Shown one piece after another: positions 22,501 to 37,951 of a DNA stretch of 64,000 nucleotides. The position numbers and the translations under genes are program-made. Each line of letters opens with the position of its first letter. Within the stretch, counting starts at the first letter, position 1. The stretch lies in contig NC_080051.1 of the NCBI RefSeq assembly GCF_026212465.1, positions 2,815,001 through 2,879,000 on the forward strand, written 5' to 3'. The notes under the pieces were generated by a model. The model was not told where the DNA came from, did no database searches, and was given only the letters and a program-made list of their open reading frames with translations. Source of the DNA: Amaranthus tricolor (lineage: Eukaryota; Streptophyta; Magnoliopsida; Caryophyllales; Amaranthaceae).

Positions 22501-22980
22501 ACAAGGATCAATGATCAATGAAGAATGAACGATGAAGAATGAACAAGGATCAATGCTCAATGAAGAATGAATGATAAAGAATGAACAAGGATCAATGATC
22601 AATGAAGAATGAACGATGAAGAATGAACAAGGATCAATGGTCAATGACGAATTTACGATGAAGAATGAACAAGGATCAATGATCAATGAAGAATGAACAA
22701 GGATCAATCATCAATGAAGAATGAACGATGAAGAATGAACAAGGATCAATGATCAATGACGAATGAACGATGAAGAATGAACAAGGATCAATGATCAATG
22801 AAGAATGAATGATGAATAATGAACAAGGATCAATGATCAATGAAGAATGAACGATGAAGAATGAACAAGGATCAATGGTCAATGACGAATGAACGATGAA
22901 GAATGAACAAGGATCAATGATCAATTAAGAATGAACAAGGATCAATGATCAATGAAGAATGAACGATGAAGAATGAACAA
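19525..22980. repeat. 42-bp satellite, 1,596-bp HOR with a 1,190-bp partial copy
   Basis: Sequence from 19525 repeats at 21121 (offset 1,596 = 38 x 42) with near-identity. The start of that unit recurs again about 1,190 bp later near 22311. Diagnostic variants shared by copies are ggatacatgatc, acgaatttacg, gatcaatcatcaatg, and the pair gaccgatgaagaaag / ggataaatgatc. No gene is present. Confidence 0.88.
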
Positions 22981-25900
22981 GGATCAATGATTAATGAAGA
23001 ATGAAAAAGGATCAATGGTCAATGACGAATGAACGATGAAGAATGAACAAGGATACATGATCAATGAAGATTGAACGATGAAGAATGAACAAGGATCAAT
23101 GGTCAATGACGAATGAACGATGAAGAATGAACAAGGATCAATGATCAATGAAGAATGAATGATGAAGAATGAACAAGGATCAATGATCAATGAAGAATGA
23201 ACGATGAAGAATGAACAAGTATCAATGCTCAATGAAGAATGAACGATGAAGAATGAACAACGATCAATGATCAATGAAGAATGAACGATGAAGAATGAAC
23301 AAGGATCAATGATCAATGACGAATGAACGATGAAGAATGAATAAGGATCAATGATCAATGAAGAATGAACGATGAAGAATAAACAAGGATCAATGATCAA
23401 TGACGAATGAACGATGAAGAATGAACAAGGATCAATGATCAGTGAAGAATGAACGATGAAGAATGAACAAGGATCAATGATCAATGAACAATGAACAATG
23501 AAGAATAAACAAGGATCAATGATCAATGACGAATAAACGATGAAGAATGAAGAAGGATCAATGATCAATGAAGAATGAACGATGAAGAATGAACAAGGAT
23601 CAATGATCAATGACGAATGAACGATGAAGAATTAACAAGGATCAATGATCAATGAAGAATGAACGATGAAGAATGAACAAGGATCAATGCTCAATGAAGA
23701 ATGAACGATGAAGAATGAACAAGGATCAATGATGAATGACGAATGAACGATGAAGAATGAACAAGGATCAATGATCAATGAAGAATGTACATTGAAGAAT
23801 GAACAAGGATCAATGATCAATGAAGAATGAACGATGAAGAATGAACAAGCATCAATGTTCAATGACGAAAGAACGATGAAGAATGAACAAGTGATCAATG
23901 AAGAATGAACGATGAAGAATGAATAAGGATCAATGATCAATGAAGAATAAACGATGAAGAATTAACAAGGATCAATGATCAATGAAGAATGAACGATGAA
24001 GAATGAACAAGGATTAATGGTCAATGACGAATGAACGATGAAGAATGAACCAGGATCAATGATCAATGAAGAATGAACGATGAAGAATGAACAAGGATCA
24101 ATGATCAATGAAGAATGAACGATGAAGAATGAACAAGGATCAATGATCAATGACGAATGAACGATGAAGAATGAACAAGGATCAATGATCAATGAAGAAT
24201 GAACGATGAAGAATGAACAAGGATTAATGGTCAATGACGAATGAACGATGAAGAATGAACCAGGATCAATGATCAATGAAAATTAACGATGAAGAATGAA
24301 CAAGGATCAATGATCAATGAAGAATGAACGATGAAGAATGAACAAGGATCAATGATCAATGACGAATGAACGATGAAGAATGAACAAGGATCAATGATCA
24401 ATGAAGAATGAACGATGAAGAATGAACATCGATCAATGATCAGTGAAGAATGAACGATGAAGAATGAACAAGGATCAATGATCAATGACGAATGAACGAT
24501 GAAGAATGAACAAGGATCAATGATCAATGAAGAATGAACGATGAAGAATAAACAAGTATCAATGATAATTGAAGAATGAACAAGGATCCATCGTCAATAA
24601 AGAATGAACAAGGATCAATGATCAATGACGAATGAACATAGAAGAATGAACAGGGATCAATGATCAATGAAGTATGAACGACGAAGAATGAACAGGGATC
24701 AATGATCAATGACGAATGAATGAGGAAGAATGAACAAGGATCAATGATCAATGAAGAATGAACGATGAAGAATGAACAAGGATCAATGATCAATGAAGAA
24801 TGAACGATGAAGAATAAATAAGGATCAATGATCAATGACGAATAAACGATGAAGAATGAAGAAGGATCAATGATCAATGAAGAATGAACGATGAAGAATG
24901 AACAAGGATCAATGATCAATGAATAATGAACGATGAAGAATGAACAAGGTTCAATGATCAATGAAGAATGAACGATGAATAATGAACAAGGATCAATGAT
25001 CAATGACGAATGAACAATGAAGAATGAACCAGGATCAATGATCAATGAAGAATGAACGATGAAGAATGAACAACGATCAATGATCAATGAAGAATGAACG
25101 ATGAAGAATGAACAAGGATCAATGATCAATGACGAATGAACGATGAAGAATGAATAAGGATCAATGATCAATGAAGAATGAACGATGAAGAATAAACAAG
25201 GATCAATGATCATTGAAGATTGAACAAGGATCAATGATTAATGAAGAATGAAAAAGGATCAATGGTCAATGACGAATGAACGATGAAGAATGAACAAGGA
25301 TACATGATCAATGAAGAATGAACGATGAAGAATGAACAAGGATCAATGGTCAATGACGAATGAACGATGAAGAATGAACAAGGATCAATGATCAATGAAG
25401 AATGAATGATGAAGAATGAACAAGGATCAATGATCAATGAAGAATGAACGATGAAGAATGAACAAGTATCAATGCTCAATGAAGAATGAACGATGAAGAA
25501 TGAACAACGATCAATGATCAATGAAGAATGAACGATGAAGAATGAACAAGGATCAATGATCAATGACGAATGAACGATGAAGAATGAATAAGGATCAATG
25601 ATCAATGAAGAATGAACGATGAAGAATAAACAAGGATCAATGATCAATGACGAATGAACGATGAAGAATGAACAAGGATCAATGATCAGTGAAGAATGAA
25701 CGATGAAGAATGAACAAGGATCAATGATCAATGAACAATGAACAATGAAGAATAAACAAGGATCAATGATCAATGACGAATAAACGATGAAGAATGAAGA
25801 AGGATCAATGATCAATGAAGAATGAACGATGAAGAATGAACAAGGATCAATGATCAATGACGAATGAACGATGAAGAATTAACAAGGATCAATGATCAAT

Positions 25901-27475
25901 GAAGAATGAACGATGAAGAATGAACAAGGATCAATGCTCAATGAAGAATGAACGATGAAGAATGAACAAGGATCAATGATGAATGACGAATGAACGATGA
26001 AGAATGAACAAGGATCAATGATCAATGAAGAATGTACATTGAAGAATGAACAAGGATCAATGATCAATGAAGAATGAACGATGAAGAATGAACAAGCATC
26101 AATGTTCAATGACGAAAGAACGATGAAGAATGAACAAGTGATCAATGAAGAATGAACGATGAAGAATGAATAAGGATCAATGATCAATGAAGAATAAACG
26201 ATGAAGAATTAACAAGGATCAATGATCAATGAAGAATGAACGATGAAGAATGAACAAGGATTAATGGTCAATGACGAATGAACGATGAAGAATGAACCAG
26301 GATCAATGATCAATGAAGAATGAACGATGAAGAATGAACAAGGATCAATGATCAATGAAGAATGAACGATGAAGAATGAACAAGGATCAATGATCAATGA
26401 CGAATGAACGATGAAGAATGAACAAGGATCAATGATCAATGAAGAATGAACGATGAAGAATGAACAAGGATTAATGGTCAATGACGAATGAACGATGAAG
26501 AATGAACCAGGATCAATGATCAATGAAGAATGAACGATGAAGAATGAACAAGGATCAATGATCAATGAAGAACGAACGATGAAGAATGAACAAGGATCAA
26601 TGATCAATGACGAATGAACGATGAAGAATGAACAAGGATCAATGATCAATGAAGAATGAACGATGAAGAATGAACATCGATCAATGATCAGTGAAGAATG
26701 AACGATGAAGAATGAACAAGGATCAATGATCAATGACGAATGAACGATGAAGAATGAACAAGGATCAATGATCAATGAAGAATGAACGATGAAGAATAAA
26801 CAAGTATCAATGATAATTGAAGAATGAACAAGGATCCATCGTCAATAAAGAATGAACAAGGATCAATGACCAATGACGAATGAACGATGAAGAATGAACA
26901 GGGATCAATGATCAATGAAGTATGAACGACGAAGAATGAACAGGGATCAATGATCAATGACGAATGAATGAGGAAGAATGAACAAGGATCAATGATCAAT
27001 GAAGAATGAACGATGAAGAATGAACAAGGATCAATGATCAATGAAGAATGAACGATGAAGAATAAATAAGGATCAATGATCAATGACGAATAAACGATGA
27101 AGAATGAAGAAGGATCAATGATCAATGAAGAATGAACGATGAAGAATGAACAAGGATCAATGATCAATGAATAATGAACGATGAAGAATGAACAAGGTTC
27201 AATGATCAATGAAGAATGAACGATGAATAATGAACAAGGATCAATGATCAATGACGAATGAACAATGAAGAATGAACCAGGATCAATGATCAATGAAGAA
27301 TGAACGATGAAGAATGAACAACGATCAATGATCAATGAAGAATGAACGATGAAGAATGAACAAGGATCAATGATCAATGACGAATGAACGATGAAGAATG
27401 AATAAGGATCAATGATCAATGAAGAATGAACGATGAAGAATAAACAAGGATCAATGATCATTGAAGAATGAACAA
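22981..27475. repeat. 42-bp satellite, 2,247-bp HOR in two copies
   Basis: 22981 onward repeats from 25228 (offset 2,247) and ends near 27475. Both copies share the same unusual 7-bp contraction, caagtgatcaatg instead of the normal double gatcaat, near 23888 and 26135. This explains why the HOR length is a multiple of 14 minus 7. Within each copy a segment with gaaccaggatc and ggattaatggtc is present twice. No gene is present. Confidence 0.88.
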
Positions 27476-30400
27476 GGATCCATTGTCAATAAAGAATGAA
27501 CAAGGATGAATGATCAATGATGAATGGACGATGAAGAATGAACAAGGCTCAATGATCAATGAAGAATGAACGATGAAGAATGAACAAGGATCAATGATCA
27601 ATGAAGAATGAACGATCAAGAATAAAAAGGATCAATGATCAATAACGAATAAACGCTGAAGAATGAAGAAGGATCAATGATCAATGAAGAATGAACGATG
27701 AAGAATGAACAACGATCAATGATCAATGACGAATGAACGATGAAGAATTAACAAGGATCAATGATCAATGAAGAATGAACGATGAAGAATGAACAAGGAT
27801 CAATGATCAATGAAGAATGAACGATGAAGAATGAACAACCATCAATGATCAATGAAGAATGAACGATGAAGAATGAACAAGGATCAATGATGAATGACGA
27901 ATGAACGATGAAGAATGAACAAGGATCAATGATCAATGAAGAATGTACAATGAAGAATGAACAAGGATCAATGATCAATGAAGAATGAACGATGAAGAAT
28001 GAACAAGCATCAATGATCAATGACGAATGAACGATGAAGAATGAACAAGGATCAATGATCAATGAAAAATGAACGAAGAAGAATGAACAAGGATCAATGA
28101 TCAATGAAGAATGAACGATGAAGAATGAACAAGGATCTATGATCAATGACGAATGAACGATGAAGAATTAACATGGATCAATGATCAATGAAGAATGAAC
28201 GATGAAGAATGAACAAGGATCAATGATCAATGACGAATGAACGATGAGGAATGAACAAGGATCAATGATCAATGAAGAATGAACGATGAAGAATGAACAA
28301 GGATCAATGATCAATGACGAATGAACGATGAAGAATTAACAAGGATCAATGATCAATGAAGAATGAACAAGGATCAATGATCAATGAAGAATGAACGATG
28401 AAGAATAAACAAGGATCAATGATCAATGACGAATAAACGATGAAGAATGAACAAGGATCAATGATCAATGAAGAATGAACGATGAAGAATGAACAAGGAT
28501 CAATGATCAATGAAGAATGAACGATGAAGAATAAACAAGGATCAATGATCAATGACGAATAAACGATGAAGAATGAAGAAGGATCAATGATCAATGAAGA
28601 ATGAACGATGAAGAATGAACAAGGATCAATGATCAATGACGAATGAACGATGAAGAATGAACAAGGATCAATGATCAATGAAGAATGAACGATGAAGAAT
28701 GAACAACCATCAATGATCAATGAAGAATGAACGATGAAGAATGAACAAGGATCAATGATCAATGACGAATGAACCATGAAGAATGAACAAGGATCAATCA
28801 TCAATGAAGAATGAACGATGAAGAATAAACAAGTATCAATGATAATTGAAGAATGAACAAGGATCCATCGTCAATAAAGAATGAACAAGGATCAGTGATC
28901 AATGACGAATGAACGATGAAGAATGAACAGGGATCAATGATCAATGAAGTATGAACGACGAAGAATGAACAGGGATCAATGATCAATGACGAATGAATGA
29001 GGAAGAATGAACAAGGATCAATGATTAATGAAGAATGAACGATGAAGAATGAACAAGGATCAATGATCAATGAAGAATGAACGATGAAGAATAAACAAGG
29101 ATCAATGATCAATGACGAATAAACGATGAAGAATGAAGAAGGATCAATGATCAATGAAGAATGAACGATGAAGAATGAACAAGGATCAATGATCAATGAC
29201 GAATGAACGATGAAGAATGAACAAGGATCAATGATCAATGAATAATGAACGATGAAGAATGAACAAGGTTCAATGATCAATGAAGAATGAACGATGAATA
29301 ATGAACAAGGATCAATGATCAATGACGAATTAACAATGAAGAATGAACAAGGATCAATGATCAATGAAGAATGAACGATGAAGAATGAACAACGATCAAT
29401 GATCAATGAAGAATGAACGATGAAGAATGAACAAGGATCAATGATTAATGACGAATGAACGATGAAGAATGAACAAGGATCAATGATCAATGAAGAATGA
29501 ACGATGAAGAATAAACAAGTATCAATTATAATTGAAGAATGAACAAGGATCCATCGTCAATAAAGAATGAACAAGGATCAATGATCAATGACGAATGAAC
29601 GATGAAGAATGAACAGGGATCAATGATCAATGAAGAATGAACGACGAAGAATGAACAGGGATCAATGATCAATGACGAATGAATGAGGAAGAATGAACAA
29701 GGATCAATGATCAATGAAGAATGAACGATGAAGAATGAACAAGGATCAATGATCAATGAAGAATGAACGATGAAGAATAAATAAGGATCAATGATCAATG
29801 ACGAATAAACGATGAAGAATGAAGAAGGATCAATGATCAATGAAGAATGAACGATGAAGAATGAACAAGGATCAATGATCAATGAATAATGAACGATGAA
29901 GAATGAACAAGGTTCAATGATCAATGAAGAATGAACGATGAATAATGAACAAGGATCAATGATCAATGACGAATGAACAATGAAGAATGAACAAGGATCA
30001 ATGATCAATGAAGAATGAACGATGAAGAATGAACAACGATCAATGATCAATGAAGAATGAACGATGAAGAATGAACAAGGATCAATGATCAATGACGAAT
30101 GAACGATGAAGAATGAATAAGGATCAATGATCAATGAAGAATGAACGATGAAGAATAAACAAGGATCAATGATCATTGAAGAATGAACAAGGATCTATCG
30201 TCAATAAAGAATGAAAAAGGATCAATGATCAATGACGAATGGACGATGAAGAATGAACAAGGATCAATGATCAATGAAGGATGAACAATGAAGAATGAAC
30301 AAGGATCAATGATCAATGAAGAATGAACAATGAAGAATAAAAAGGATCAATGATCAATAACGAATAAACGATGAAGAATGAAGAAGGATCAAAAATCAAT

Positions 30401-33400
30401 GAAGAATGAACGATGAAGAATGAACAAGGATCAATGATCAATGACGAATGAACGATGAAGAATTAACAAGGATCAATGATCAATGAAGAATGAACGATGA
30501 AGAATGAACAAGGATCAATGATCAATGAAGAATGAACGATGAAGAATGAACAAGGATCAATGATGAATGATGAATGAACGATGAAGAATGAACAAGGATC
30601 AATGATCAATGAAGAATGTACAATGAAGAATGAACAAGGATCAATGATCAATGAAGAATGAACGATGAAGAATGAACAAGCATCAATGATCAATGACGAA
30701 TGAACGATGAAGAATGAAAAACGCTCAATGATCAATGAAGAATGAACAAGGATCAATGATCAATAAAGAATGAACGATGAAGAATGAATAAGAATCAATG
30801 GTCAATGACGAATGAACGATGAACAATGAATAAGGATCAATGATCAATGAAGAATAAACGATGAAGAATGAACAAGGATCAATGATCAATGAAGAATCAA
30901 CGATGAAGAATGAACAAGGATTAATGGTAAATGACGAATGAACGATGAAGAATAAACAAGGATCAATGATTAATAAAGAATGAACGATGAAGAATGAACA
31001 AGGATCAATGATCAATGAAGAATGAACGATGAAGAATGAACAAGGATCAATGATCAATGACGAATGAACGATGAAGAATGAACAAGGATCAATGATCAAT
31101 GAAGAATGAACGATGAAGAATGAACAACCATCAATGATCAATGAAGAATGAACGATGAAGAATGAACAAGGATCAATGATCAATGACGAATGAACCATGA
31201 AGAATGAACAAGGATCAATCATCAATGAAGAATGAACGATGAAGAATAAACAAGTATCAATGATAATTGAAGAATGAACAAGGATCCATCGTCAATAAAG
31301 AATGAACAAGGATCAATGATCAATGACGAATGAACGATGAAGAATGAACAGGGATCAATGATCAATGAAGTATGAACGACGAAGAATGAACAGGGATCAA
31401 TGATCAATGACGAATGAATGAGGAAGAATGAACAAGGATCAATGATTAATGAAGAATGAACGATGAAGAATGAACAAGGATCAATGATCAATGAAGAATG
31501 AACGATGAAGAATGAACAAGGATCAATGATCAATGACGAATGAACGATGAAGAATTAACAAGGATCAATGATCAATGAAGAATGAACGATGAAGAATGAA
31601 CAAGGATCAATGATCAATGACGAATGAACGATGAAGAATTAACAAGGATCAATGATCAATGAAGAATGAACGATGAAGAATGAACAAGGATCAATGATCA
31701 ATGAAGAATGAACGATGAAGAATGAACAAGGATCAATGATGAATGACGAATGAACGATGAAGAATGAACAAGGATCAATGATCAATGAAGAATGTACAAT
31801 GAAGAAAGAACAAGGATCAATGATCAATGAAGAATGAACGATGAAGAATGAACAAGCATCAATGATCAATGACGAATGAACGATGAAGAATGAACAAGGA
31901 TCAATGATCAATGAAGAATGAACGATGAAGAATGAACAAGGATCAATGATCAATGAAGAATGAACGATAAAGAATGAAAAAGGATCAATGGTCAATCACG
32001 AATGAACGATGAAGAATGAACAAGGATCAATGATCAATGAAGAATAAACGATGAAGAATGAACAAGGATCAATGATCAATGAAGAATGAACGATGAAGAA
32101 TGAACAAGGATTAATGGTCAATGACGAATGAACGATGAAGAATGAACAAGGATCAATGATCAATAAAGAATGAATGATGAAGAACGAACAAGGATTAATG
32201 ATCAATGAAGAATGAACGATGAAGAATGAACAAGGATCCATCGTCAATAAAGAATGAAGAAGGATCAATGATCAATGACGAATGAACGATGAAGAATGAA
32301 CAGGGATCAATGATCAATGAATAATGAACGACGAAGAATGAACAGGGATCAATAATCAATGACGAATGAATGAGGAAGAATGAACAAGGATCAATGATCA
32401 ATGAAGAATGAACGATGAAGAATGAACAAGGATCAATGATCAATGAAGAATGAACGATGAAGAATAAACAAGTATCAATGATCAATGACGAATAAACGAT
32501 GAAGAATGAAGAAGGATTAATGATCAAGGAAGAATGAACGATGAAGAATGAACAAGGATCAATGATCAATGACGAATGAACGATGAAGAATGAACAAGGA
32601 TCAATGATCAATGAATAATGAACAATGAAGAATGATCAAGGTTCAATGATCAATGAAGAATGAACGATGAATAATGAACAAGGATCAATTATCAATGACG
32701 AATGAACAATGAAGAATGAACAAGGATCAATGATCAATGAAGAATGAACGATGAAGAATGAACAACGATCAATGATCAATGAAGAATGAACGATGAAGAA
32801 TGAACAAGGATCAATGATCAATGACGAATGAACGATGAAGAATGAATAAGGATCAATGATCAATGAAGAATGAACGATGAAGAATAAACAAGGATCAATG
32901 ATCATTGAAGAATGAACAAGGATCTATCGTCAATAAAGAATGAAAAAGGATCAATGATCAATGACGAATGGACGATGAAGAATGAACAAGGATCAATGAT
33001 CAATGAAGGATGAACGATGAAGAATGAACAAGGATCAATGATCAATGAAGAATGAACAATGAAGAATAAAAAGGATCAATGATCAATAACGAATAAACGA
33101 TCAAGAATGAAGAAGGATCAAAAATCAATGAAGAATGAACGATGAAGAATGAACAAGGATCAATGATCAATGACGAATGAACGATGAAGAATTAACAAGG
33201 ATCAATGATCAATGAAGAATGAACGATGAAGAATGAACAAGGATCAATGATCAATGAAGAATGAACGATGAAGAATGAACAAGGATCAATGATGAATGAC
33301 GAATGAACGATGAAGAATGAACAAGGATCAATGATCAATGAAGAATGTACAATGAAGAATGAACAAGGATCAATGATCAATGAAGAATGAACGATGAAGA

Positions 33401-36400
33401 ATGAACAAGCATCAATGATCAATGACGAATGAACGATGAAGAATGAAAAACGCTCAATGATCAATGAAGAATGAACAAGGATCAATGATCAATAAAGAAT
33501 GAACGATGAAGAATGAATAAGAATCAATGGTCAATGACGAATGAACGATGAACAATGAATAAGGATCAATGATCAATGAAGAATAAACGATGAAGAATGA
33601 ACAAGGATGAATGATCAATGAAGAGTCAACGATGAAGAATGAACAAGGATTAATGGTAAATGACGAATGAACGATGAAGAATAAACAAGGATCAATGATT
33701 AATAAAGAATGAACGATGAAGAATGAACAAGGATCAATGATCAATGAAGAATGAACGATGAAGAATGAACAAGGATCAATGATCAATGACGAATGAACGA
33801 TGAAGAATTAACAAGGATCAATGATCAATGAAGAATGAACGATGAAGAATGAACAAGGATCAATGATCAATGACGAATGAACGATGAAGAATTAACAAGG
33901 ATCAATGATCAATGAAGAATGAACGATGAAGAATGAACAAGGATCAATGATCAATGAAGAATGAACGATGAAGAATGAACAAGGATCAATGATGAATGAC
34001 GAATGAACGATGAAGAATGAACAAGGATCAATGATCAATGAAGAATGTACAATGAAGAAAGAACAAGGATCAATGATCAATGAAGAATGAACGATGAAGA
34101 ATGAACAAGCATCAATGATCAATGACGAATGAACGATGAAGAATGAACAAGGATCAATGATCAATGAAGAATGAACGATGAAGAATGAACAAGGATCAAT
34201 GATCAATGAAGAATGAACGATGAAGAATGAAAAAGGATCAATGGTCAATCACGAATGAACGATGAAGAATGAACAAGGATCAATGATCAATGAAGAATAA
34301 ACGATGAAGAATGAACAAGGATCAATGATCAATGAAGAATGAACGATGAAGAATGAACAAGGATTAATGGTCAATGACGAATGAACGATGAAGAATGAAC
34401 AAGGATCAATGATCAATAAAGAATGAATGATGAAGAACGAACAAGGATTAATGATCAATGAAGAATGAACGATGAAGAATGAACAAGGATCCATCGTCAA
34501 TAAAGAATGAAGAAGGATCAATGATCAATGACGAATGAACGATGAAGAATGAACAGGGATCAATGATCAATGAATAATGAACGACGAAGAATGAACAGGG
34601 ATCAATAATCAATGACGAATGAATGAGGAAGAATGAACAAGGATCAATGATCAATGAAGAATGAACGATGAAGAATGAACAAGGATCAATGATCAATGAA
34701 GAATGAACGATGAAGAATAAACAAGTATCAATGATCAATGACGAATAAACGATGAAGAATGAAGAAGGATTAATGATCAAGGAAGAATGAACGATGAAGA
34801 ATGAACAAGGATCAATGATCAATGACGAATGAACGATGAAGAATGAACAAGGATCAATGATCAATGAATAATGAACAATGAAGAATGATCAAGGTTCAAT
34901 GATCAATGAAGAATGAACGATGAATAATGAACAAGGATCAATTATCAATGACGAATGAACAATGAAGAATGAACAAGGATCAATGATCAATGAAGAATGA
35001 ACGATGAAGAATGAACAACGATCAATGATCAATGAAGAATGAACGATGAAGAATGAACAAGGATCAATGATCAATGACGAATGAACGATGAAGAATGAAT
35101 AAGGATCAATGATCAATGAAGAATGAACGATGAAGAATAAACAAGGATCAATGATCATTGAAGAATGAACAAGGATCTATCGTCAATAAAGAATGAAAAA
35201 GGATCAATGATCAATGACGAATGGACGATGAAGAATGAACAAGGATCAATGATCAATGAAGGATGAACGATGAAGAATGAACAAGGATCAATGATCAATG
35301 AAGAATGAACAATGAAGAATAAAAAGGATCAATGATCAATAACGAATAAACGATCAAGAATGAAGAAGGATCAAAAATCAATGAAGAATGAACGATGAAG
35401 AATGAACAAGGATCAATGATCAATGACGAATGAACGATGAAGAATTAACAAGGATCAATGATCAATGAAGAATGAACGATGAAGAATGAACAAGGATCAA
35501 TGATCAATGAAGAATGAACGATGAAGAATGAACAAGGATCAATGATGAATGACGAATGAACGATGAAGAATGAACAAGGATCAATGATCAATGAAGAATG
35601 TACAATGAAGAATGAACAAGGATCAATGATCAATGAAGAATGAACGATGAAGAATGAACAAGCATCAATGATCAATGACGAATGAACGATGAAGAATGAA
35701 AAACGCTCAATGATCAATGAAGAATGAACAAGGATCAATGATCAATAAAGAATGAACGATGAAGAATGAATAAGAATCAATGGTCAATGACGAATGAACG
35801 ATGAACAATGAATAAGGATCAATGATCAATGAAGAATAAACGATGAAGAATGAACAAGGATGAATGATCAATGAAGAGTCAACGATGAAGAATGAACAAG
35901 GATTAATGGTAAATGACGAATGAACGATGAAGAATAAACAAGGATCAATGATTAATAAAGAATGAACGATGAAGAATGAACAAGGATCAATGATCAATGA
36001 AGAATGAACGATGAAGAATGAACAAGGATCAATGATCAATGACGAATGAACGATGAAGAATGAACAAGGATCAATGATCAATGAAGAATGAACGATGAAG
36101 AATGAACAACCATCAATGATCAATGAAGAATGAACGATGAAGAATGAACAAGGATCAATGATCAATGACGAATGAACCATGAAGAATGAACAAGGATCAA
36201 TCATCAATGAAGAATGAACGATGAAGAATAAACAAGTATCAATGATAATTGAAGAATGAACAAGGATCCATCGTCAATAAAGAATGAACAAGGATCAATG
36301 ATCAATGACGAATGAACGATGAAGAATGAACAGGGATCAATGATCAATGAAGTATGAACGACGAAGAATGAACAGGGATCAATGATCAATGACGAATGAA

Positions 36401-37951
36401 TGAGGAAGAATGAACAAGGATCAATGATTAATGAAGAATGAACGATGAAGAATGAACAAGGATCAATGATCAATGAAGAATGAACGATGAAGAATGAACA
36501 AGGATCAATGATCAATGACGAATGAACGATGAAGAATTAACAAGGATCAATGATCAATGAAAAATGAACGATGAAGAATGAACAAGGATCAATGATCAAT
36601 GACGAATGAACGATGAAGAATTAACAAGGATCAATGATCAATGAAGAATGAACGATGAAGAATGAACAAGGATCAATGATCAATGAAGAATGAACGATGA
36701 AGAATGAACAAGGATCAATGATGAATGACGAATGAACGATGAAGAATGAACAAGGATCAATGATCAATGAAGAATGTACAATGAAGAAAGAACAAGGATC
36801 AATGATCAATGAAGAATGAACGATGAAGAATGAACAAGCATCAATGATCAATGACGAATGAACGATGAAGAATGAACAAGGATCAATGATCAATGAAGAA
36901 TGAACGATGAAGAATGAACAAGGATCAATGATCAATGAAGAATGAACGATGAACAATGAAAAAGGATCAATGGTCAATCACGAATGAACGATGAAGAATG
37001 GACAAGGATCAATGATCAATGAAGAATAAACGATGAAGAATGAACAAGGATCAATGATCAATGAAGAATGAACGATGAAGAATGAACAAGGATTAATGGT
37101 CAATGACGAATGAACGATGAAGAATGAACAAGGATCAATGATCAATAAAGAATGAATGATGAAGAACGAACAAGGATTTATGATCAATGAAGAATGAACG
37201 ATGAAGAATGAACAACGATCCATCGTCAATAAAGAATGAAGAAGGATCAATGATCAATGACGAATGAACGATGAAGAATGAACAGGGATCAATGATCAAT
37301 GAATAATGAACGACGAAGAATGAACAGGGATCAATAATCAATGACGAATGAATGAGGAAGAATGAACAAGGATCAATGATCAATGAAGAATGAACGATGA
37401 AGAATGAACAAGGATCAATGATCAATGAAGAATGAACGATGAAGAATAAACAAGTATCAATGATCAATGACGAATAAACGATGAAGAATGAAGAAGGATT
37501 AATGATCAAGGAAGAATGAACGATGAAGAATGAACAAGGATCAATGATCAATGACGAATGAACGATGAAGAATGAACAAGGATCAATGATCAATGAATAA
37601 TGAACAATGAAGAATGATCAAGGTTCAATGATCAATGAAGAATGAACGATGAATAATGAACAAGGATCAATTATCAATGACGAATGAACAATGAAGAATG
37701 AACAAGGATCAATGATCAATGAAGAATGAACGATGAATAATGAACAATGATCAATGATCAATGAAGAATGAACGATGAAGAATGAACAAGGATCAATGAT
37801 CAATGACGAATGAACGATGAACATTGAATAAGGATCAATGATCAATGAACAATGAACGATGAAGAATAAACAAGGATCAATGATCATTGAAGAATGAACA
37901 AGGATCCATCGTCAATAAAGAATGAAAAAGGATCAATGATCAATGACGAAT
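27476..37951. repeat. 42-bp satellite, 2,715/2,729/2,253/2,729-bp HOR series
   Basis: The marker aatggacgatg falls (its gg) at 27526, 30241, 32970, 35223 and 37952, giving units of 2,715, 2,729, 2,253 and 2,729 bp. Units carry the 1-bp contraction aataaaaaggatc (27621 and 30336, with matching sites in later units), so lengths are one short of a multiple of 14. The 2,253-bp unit lacks 476 bp (34 x 14) present in the 2,729-bp units. The first unit is more diverged. No gene is present. Confidence 0.88.
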
